Below are positions 59,205-64,000 of a stretch of 64,000 nucleotides of DNA, one piece after another (within the stretch, counting starts at the first letter, position 1; the number at the start of each line of letters is the position of its first letter). The notes below the pieces were generated by a model that had not been told where the DNA came from, ran no database searches, and saw only the letters and a list, made by a program, of their open reading frames with translations. The position numbers and the translations under genes were made by a program. Source of the stretch: Meiothermus granaticius NBRC 107808. GTDB lineage: Bacteria > Deinococcota > Deinococci > Deinococcales > Thermaceae. The DNA lies in the NCBI RefSeq assembly GCF_003574355.1, contig NZ_QWLB01000009.1, positions 24,343-88,342 of the forward strand. The letters run 5' to 3'.

Positions 59205-59244
59205 CAAAAATGTTCGCAGAAAGCCCACTGCTTTAGCGGTGGGA
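59205..59244 (+). repeat. 40-bp repeat, copy 2 (IS200/IS605 end)
   Basis: Same sequence as 43878-43917 with one base difference; here the hairpin CCCACTGC-TTTA-GCGGTGGG pairs along its whole length. Just before it is GTAGATTCCCC (59182-59192), the start of the hairpin-unit family. It stands about 75 bases before tnpB and may be its left end or the end of an earlier copy. Confidence 0.6.
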
Positions 59245-59318
59245 TGAATGCGAACGCGGCGTGATTGCGCCGCTAGATATTGCTACTGCCCAGGTCTGCA
59301 ATATGCTAAAATCAGAAC

Positions 59319-60557
59319 GTGCCCACCCAGACCCTGACCCTCAAGCTGCCTTTCCTGAATCTCAACCAGGTCAAGTCAGTGGAGTGGTCAAGGTTGCGGG
59401 AAGCCAACACCGCCCTGGCCAACCGCATCCTGGCTATGTCCAGAGCAGAACGCCGCAAGCTGACCACGGCCAGCTTCAAGGACAGCGAACTCAGCTCGGC
59501 GTGGGTGAACCAGACCATTCGCAACGTCAACAAGTCTAAGAAGGTCAAGGTCTTCAAGCGACTTCCTCTGGAGACCAACAACCAGAACTGGACGCTGCAC
59601 AAGGTGGGAGATACCTACTCTATCGCCTTCGGGCTGTTGCGCGGGGTCAAGAAGCGGGTTCCTCTGGTAGTCCATCAGGCCAACCACCGAGCAGTGCTGG
59701 AGGGCATCCTGGCAGGGACGCACAGGAAGGGTTCTATCAAGCTGGTACAGAGCAAGAAGGGGGTCTGGTACGCCTGTATCTCGGTGACCTGGGAGGTTCC
59801 CAGGCCCGCCGAGACCACCCGCTTTGTTGGGGTGGACAGGGGCCAGCACCACCTGGCGGTAGCGGCCACGCCGGAGGGCCGCTCGCTGTTTCTGAGCTTC
59901 GGGTGGATTCGCCACGTTCGCAGGCACTACGCCACCAAACGGCGCAGGCTGCAAAGGGCGAGCAAGCACAAGACCGTCAAGCGTCTGGAGCAGAAGGAGC
60001 AGCGCATTATCCGGCACATCAACCACATCCTCAGCAAGAAGCTGGTGGCCTTTGCGAAGGAGCACAACTGCGGGATACGGATGGAAGACCTCACGGGCAT
60101 CCGTAACTCCAAACAGCGCAAGGCCACCAAAAGCCGGGCTGACCAGAACCGTGACCTCTGGCCCTACTACGATTTGGAGACCAAGACGGCGTACAAGGCC
60201 CTCTCAGCAGGGGTACCGTTTGAGAAGGTGCCTGCTGCCTACACCTCCAAGACCTGTTGCCGTTGCGGGGCCATCGGGGTACGGAATCGGCATAGCTTCC
60301 GCTGCGAACGGTGTGGCTATCAGGGACACACCGACCATAACGCCGCTAGAAATATCGGCGCGTGGTTGGGGCTGTCCTGCCTCTGGGTGAACAGGCCCGT
60401 CAGGGCTCTGTCCCAACAGGGGATCGTCCCTGTGGTTCTTCAGGTTCCACAGGGCGGGGTGCATGGCACACCCCACGGGTGTAGACCCCCAGGGTCTCCC
60501 AAAGGGAATCTACCCCCAAGCTGGGTAAGCGAAACCAGTCCGAAAGGGCTGGCGTAG
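59319..60557 (+). CDS. tnpB: TnpB RNA-guided nuclease of a tnpB-only element
   Basis: A 412-residue TnpB, GTG start (MPTQTLTLKLPFL). RuvC residues: Asp in FVGVDRGQHHLAV, Glu in GIRMEDLTGIR and Asp in GHTDHNAARNIG; zinc ribbon CCRCG...CERCGY. All catalytic positions are present, so it should be active. TnpB proteins cut DNA guided by an omega RNA from the element's right end. No tnpA adjoins it, so movement would need a partner elsewhere. The last 60 codons have no protein-like composition and overlap the structured RNA region. Confidence 0.9.
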   Translation: MPTQTLTLKLPFLNLNQVKSVEWSRLREANTALANRILAMSRAERRKLTTASFKDSELSSAWVNQTIRNVNKSKKVKVFKRLPLETNNQNWTLHKVGDTYSIAFGLLRGVKKRVPLVVHQANHRAVLEGILAGTHRKGSIKLVQSKKGVWYACISVTWEVPRPAETTRFVGVDRGQHHLAVAATPEGRSLFLSFGWIRHVRRHYATKRRRLQRASKHKTVKRLEQKEQRIIRHINHILSKKLVAFAKEHNCGIRMEDLTGIRNSKQRKATKSRADQNRDLWPYYDLETKTAYKALSAGVPFEKVPAAYTSKTCCRCGAIGVRNRHSFRCERCGYQGHTDHNAARNIGAWLGLSCLWVNRPVRALSQQGIVPVVLQVPQGGVHGTPHGCRPPGSPKGNLPPSWVSETSPKGLA

Positions 60558-60605
60558 CGAGAACCAGAATCCCACGGATAAATCCGTGGGAGTGTCAACG
60601 ACGGC
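60400..60605 (+). ncRNA. Probable omega RNA region of the tnpB element
   Basis: The end of tnpB and the following 45 bases are a chain of stem-loops: GACCC/GGGTC in the repeat unit 60477-60516, CCAGTCC/GGGCTGG near 60530, and CCCACGGA/TCCGTGGG at 60571-60590, ending GAGTGTCAACG. In known TnpB systems this position encodes the guide scaffold and the bases after the end act as guide. The exact borders cannot be set from sequence alone. Confidence 0.5.
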
Positions 60606-60659
60606 TCACCCCCCAGGGTCAAGGTCAAGGGGCTCGAGCCGCCCTATTAACATGGGGCC

Positions 60660-62321
60660 ATGGCCCAACTGGATGCGGACGCGATTGTGGTGGGGGCGGG
60701 GCTGGCCGGGTTGGTGGCTGCGGCGGAAATCGCCGATGCGAGGAAGAAGGTCCTGCTGCTGGAGCAGGAGGGAGAGCAAAGCCTGGGCGGCCAGGCCCAT
60801 TGGTCGCTGGGGGGCTTGTTCTTGGTGGATAGCCCCGAGCAGCGCCGCCTGGGCATCCGGGACTCGCTCGAGCTGGCCCAGCGCGACTGGATGACCACGG
60901 CGGCTTTTGACCGCCCGGAAGACCTCTGGCCTCGCCGGTGGGCCCAGGCCTATCTGGAGTTTGCCGCCGGGGAGAAGCGGGCCTGGCTGAGGGCCCAGGG
61001 GCTGCGCTGGTTTCCCATCGTGGGCTGGGCTGAACGGGGTGGGGCGGGGGCGGGGCTGCCCGGCAACAGTGTACCCCGCTTCCACCTCACCTGGGGCACC
61101 GGCCCGGGCGTGCTCGAGCCCTTCCTGCGCCGGGTCCGCCAGCACCAAGCCCAGGGCCGCTTGCAGTTTCGCTTTCGCCACCGGGTCCGGGGCCTGCACC
61201 AGAGCAACGGCGAGGTTCAGGGGGTCTGGGGCGAGGTGCTCGAGCCCACCGAGGTGGCCCGGGGGGAGTCCAGCTCCCGCCGGGCGGTGGGGGAGTTCAG
61301 CCTGTACAGCCAGGCGATCCTGATCGCCTCCGGCGGAATCGGCGGCAACCTCGAGCGGGTGCGGCACTACTGGCCCACCGAGCGGCTGGGACCCGCCCCA
61401 GAGTTCATGGTGATGGGGGTGCCGGAGCACGTGGATGGGCTCTTGCAAGAGGCGGTGCGGGCCGCGGGGGCCCACCTGATCAACCCCGACCGGATGTGGC
61501 ACTACACCGAGGGGCTGCGCAACTGGAACCCCATCTGGCCGGGGCACGGCATCCGCATCCTGCCGGGCCCCAGCAGCCTGTGGCTCGACCCCACCGGGCG
61601 GCGCCTGCCCTTCCCCCACATCCCTGGGGCCAGCTCCCTCGACACCCTGAGCCACATCACCACCCATCGCTACCCCCACACCTGGTTTCTGCTCAATCGG
61701 GCCATCATCAAGCGGGAGTTTGCCCTCTCCGGGAGCGAGCAAAACCCCGACCTGACCAGCAAGAGCCTACGCAGGACCCTGGGCCGCCTGGGGAAGGCCG
61801 TGCAGCCCCCGGTGCAGGCCTTCATGGAGCACGGGGTGGATTTCGTCGTGCGGGACACCCTGCGGGAGCTGGTACAGGGGATGAACGAGCTGAGCGGAGG
61901 CCCCCAGGTGGACTATGCCTGGGTGGAACAGGAGGTGCGGGACCGCGACCTACAGCTTCGCAACCCCGCGGGAAAAGACGCCCAGTTGGCCATCGTGCGG
62001 GGGGCCCGCAGCTTCCTCAGCGAGCGGCTGGTGCGGGTAGCCCAGCCCGCGCCGATCCTCGACCCGGCCAACGGCCCCCTGATCGCGGTGCGGCTCAACC
62101 TGCTGACCCGCAAATCGCTGGGAGGCCTCGAGACCGATCTGCAGGGACGGGTGCTGGATACCGCCGGGCGGGTTATGCCGGGCCTCTACGCCGCGGGCGA
62201 GGTGGCGGGGTTTGGCGGTGGGGGAATGCACGGTTACCGCGCTCTGGAGGGCACTTTTTTGGGCGGTTGTCTCTTCAGCGGGCGCACCGCCGGACGGGCC
62301 ATCGCCGCGGCGGTGAAGTGA
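60660..62321 (+). CDS. FAD-binding dehydrogenase (KstD-like)
   Basis: A 553-residue flavoprotein oxidoreductase. N-terminal FAD site: DAIVVGAGLAGLVAAAEIADA...VLLLEQEGEQSLGGQAHWSLGG. C-terminal FAD-binding signature: GLYAAGEVAGFGGGGMHGYRALEGTFLGGCLFSGRTAGRA. Between lie SLYSQAILIASGGIGGN and the substrate region. It resembles the putative 3-ketosteroid or fumarate-type dehydrogenases of actinobacteria (Rv0785-like). The substrate is unknown. It begins about 60 bases after the tnpB element and converges on the regulator gene. Confidence 0.85.
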   Translation: MAQLDADAIVVGAGLAGLVAAAEIADARKKVLLLEQEGEQSLGGQAHWSLGGLFLVDSPEQRRLGIRDSLELAQRDWMTTAAFDRPEDLWPRRWAQAYLEFAAGEKRAWLRAQGLRWFPIVGWAERGGAGAGLPGNSVPRFHLTWGTGPGVLEPFLRRVRQHQAQGRLQFRFRHRVRGLHQSNGEVQGVWGEVLEPTEVARGESSSRRAVGEFSLYSQAILIASGGIGGNLERVRHYWPTERLGPAPEFMVMGVPEHVDGLLQEAVRAAGAHLINPDRMWHYTEGLRNWNPIWPGHGIRILPGPSSLWLDPTGRRLPFPHIPGASSLDTLSHITTHRYPHTWFLLNRAIIKREFALSGSEQNPDLTSKSLRRTLGRLGKAVQPPVQAFMEHGVDFVVRDTLRELVQGMNELSGGPQVDYAWVEQEVRDRDLQLRNPAGKDAQLAIVRGARSFLSERLVRVAQPAPILDPANGPLIAVRLNLLTRKSLGGLETDLQGRVLDTAGRVMPGLYAAGEVAGFGGGGMHGYRALEGTFLGGCLFSGRTAGRAIAAAVK

Positions 62322-62331
62322 GGCTCCAGGG

Positions 62332-64000
62332 TCAGCGGGGCGGGGCCTGGCGGTTCAGGCGCAGGGAGAGGGCCGGGTTGGGGGGCAGCTCGAGCTCGCG
62401 CATGGCCGCGCTGTACAAGGCCCAGGCCTCCTCGGCATGGGCCGAGCCCAGCAGCCGGGTAAGCACCTGCTCATCGGTGGGGTCCAGTTCCAGGGCCCGC
62501 AGCCAGTCCGAGGGGTCGGAGCTCTCCAGCAGCCTGGTGTGTTGCAGCGAGCGCCAGCGCTGCCGGAAGGCCTCGAGCTCGGGGTGCTCTATTCCCGCTA
62601 AGGGCGGGGTGGCCAGGGGGTGCTGCCAGAGGTCTACCCTTAGCTCGGGCACGCGGAGCAGGCCATAGGGTTTGAGGAAATACCCTGGGGCGCGGCTCGG
62701 GCGACCGGGCTCGAGGGTGTTCAGGAGCTCCGACCACAGCACCCGAAACTCCCCATCCGAGACCTCCAGCGCGGCCTGCAGGCCCTCGCGGCTCCAGTCG
62801 CGCACCAGCAGCAAAGCCAGCATCAGCCGGGTTTTCTCTCGCTTGAAGCGCACCGCCTGCCCCTCCACCCGCACCTCGAGCCCCCCCTCGGCCCGAATCT
62901 CCACCCGTACCCCTGGGTGATACGCCACCGAGAGGGCCCCGGCCTCCCACAGCAGGCGGCGGGCCCGGTGGGGGGGCGGGGCCAGGAGGGTCGGCCCCAG
63001 CAGGAAGGGGTAGCGCTGGAGCACCTCTACCCCCTGGCCCTGCCAGGGATAGGCCAGGGCCAAGGCCTGCAGGAATTCGTCCTCGAGGCCGATCAGGGCA
63101 GGAAGCGCCAGGCGTTCTCCACGCCGCAGATGGACCTGAGCCACCATCAAGGTCAAGAAGGCCTCCACCCAGGCATCGCCGGCTTCGCGGCTGAGGCGCA
63201 GCATCTGGGCCAGGGCCTGGGGGTCGCCCAGCGCCGCCAGCCCCCCCAGCGGCTCCACCTGAAGCCGGGGAGGCCCCCCCTGGGCCAGGGCCAGGGCCCT
63301 TCGGTAGGCCGCACCGGCCTCGGGCCAGCGGTCCTGGCCCAGCAGGGCGTGTCCCAGCCGGGCCTCGGCCAGGGCCACCACGAAAGGGCTCCCCAAGGCC
63401 TCCCCTTCCCGGCGGCCCTTATGGGCCGCGGCCTCCGCGGCCTGGGCATCCCCGGCAAGGGCCTCGAGCAAGGACAGCAGCAGGGTGCCCTCGCGGTGGT
63501 TTTGGGCCACCGGGGCGGTGCGGCTCTCGCCCTGCCGCAGGGCCTCCAAGGCCTCCCTGGGCCGGCCGCTGCGCAGGTACACCCGCGGACCCTCCAGGCC
63601 CATCCGCACGGCCTCCGCCACCCGTCCCGCATTGAGGGCGTTCTCCGCCCACAGCGGCCCCGCCTCGGCGGGAAAGAGCTGCCGGGCCCGCTCCAGGTGG
63701 GGCCAGGCTCGAGCCGGTTCCACCGTGTCCAGGTAGAGCCGGGAGAGCCCCAGCACCGCGCGATCTACCCCCGCGCTGAGGGTCTGGGTATAGGCGACCT
63801 CGGCCTCAGCGTAGCGCCCGGCCTGGCGCAGCCCCTCGGCGTGGAGATACCCCAGCCCCGGACGAGCCGAGAACACCGCCTTGGGCAGGCGCTCGAGCAT
63901 CGCCAGCACGGTGTAGGTGAGCCCCTGGGCCAGCCACTCCTCCCCCTGCTCGAGCAGCAGGTCTGCGGCGTGGCCCACCCGCCCCGCCTCGAGCAAGTAC
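62332..64000 (-). CDS. TPR-containing transcriptional regulator, 5' part outside window
   Basis: The frame is open to the window edge, so the N-terminus is missing. The visible 555 residues are helical TPR-like repeats (RAWPHLERARQLFPAEAG, EAGAAYRRALALAQ), followed by a domain with VEIRAEGGLEVRVEGQAVRFKREKTRLMLALLLV, resembling the winged-helix start of SARP/BTAD activators, and a BTAD-like helical end (ALELDPTDEQVLTRLLGSAHAEEAWALYSAAMRELELPPNP). The missing part may hold an NTPase domain, as in MalT/AfsR relatives. Target genes are unknown. Confidence 0.65.
   Translation of the reverse strand, partial: YLLEAGRVGHAADLLLEQGEEWLAQGLTYTVLAMLERLPKAVFSARPGLGYLHAEGLRQAGRYAEAEVAYTQTLSAGVDRAVLGLSRLYLDTVEPARAWPHLERARQLFPAEAGPLWAENALNAGRVAEAVRMGLEGPRVYLRSGRPREALEALRQGESRTAPVAQNHREGTLLLSLLEALAGDAQAAEAAAHKGRREGEALGSPFVVALAEARLGHALLGQDRWPEAGAAYRRALALAQGGPPRLQVEPLGGLAALGDPQALAQMLRLSREAGDAWVEAFLTLMVAQVHLRRGERLALPALIGLEDEFLQALALAYPWQGQGVEVLQRYPFLLGPTLLAPPPHRARRLLWEAGALSVAYHPGVRVEIRAEGGLEVRVEGQAVRFKREKTRLMLALLLVRDWSREGLQAALEVSDGEFRVLWSELLNTLEPGRPSRAPGYFLKPYGLLRVPELRVDLWQHPLATPPLAGIEHPELEAFRQRWRSLQHTRLLESSDPSDWLRALELDPTDEQVLTRLLGSAHAEEAWALYSAAMRELELPPNPALSLRLNRQAPPR

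Overview
The window is high-GC DNA with very frequent CTCGAG, near-leaderless promoters (a -10 box a few bases before an ATG) and gene families typical of Thermaceae. It most likely comes from a Meiothermus-like chromosome; this is inferred from style, since no rRNA or other marker gene is present. It mixes housekeeping and signalling genes with a large accessory region, several toxin-antitoxin pairs and many insertion-sequence remains.

Layout. 0-4.6 kb: a c-di-GMP cluster (GAF/degenerate-GGDEF/EAL, membrane GAF/GGDEF, standalone CZB zinc sensor). 4.6-5.7 kb: a tyrosine recombinase with a 28-bp perfect 11-6-11 palindrome next to its start, which looks like a chromosomal dif site. 5.7-10.5 kb: a secreted protein, a zinc-ribbon protein, two PIN toxin-antitoxin pairs and an LCP-family cell-wall protein. 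10.5-11.6 kb: the tail of a phage MuF-type head gene fused to an HExxH domain. 11.6-17.1 kb: a copper region (two-component system, SHOCT protein, multicopper-oxidase remnant, P1B ATPase behind a CsoR-type operator, DUF305 protein).

17.2-35.4 kb is a defence island almost entirely on the minus strand. Part one is a helicase (SNF2 plus DUF3883), a DUF1156 methyltransferase and a DUF499 ATPase, with a PIN toxin-antitoxin module next to each gene. Part two is a methyltransferase with TSPPYW and a 1.4-kb-codon protein joining an Fe-S RecB-type nuclease to a Dna2-like helicase. 35.4-38.6 kb is mosaic mobile DNA: hairpin arrays, a truncated membrane/winged-helix protein, an AT-rich RusA-like gene and an intact IS5-family element.

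38.6-43.8 kb: a PepSY/two-component operon, PAP2 phosphatase, UppP and an FTR1 iron permease. 44-47 kb: a frameshifted GAF-PAS-GGDEF-EAL gene. 47-47.9 kb: an internally deleted IS605-type element whose tnpB tail carries tandem covarying hairpins. 47.9-51.6 kb: sufU-sufS and a second OmpR-type two-component system. 51.6-52.5 kb: element debris. 52.5-56.4 kb: a very long multi-GAF HD-GYP protein. 57-57.4 kb: a hairpin-rich, gene-free IS605-like relic. 57.5-64 kb: AidB-like acyl-CoA dehydrogenase, an intact tnpB-only element, an FAD dehydrogenase and a partial TPR/SARP-like regulator.

Taken together, at least four proteins make or degrade c-di-GMP, two separate methyltransferase/helicase modules form the probable phage defence, and TnpB-type elements at several stages of decay share one family of structured ends.
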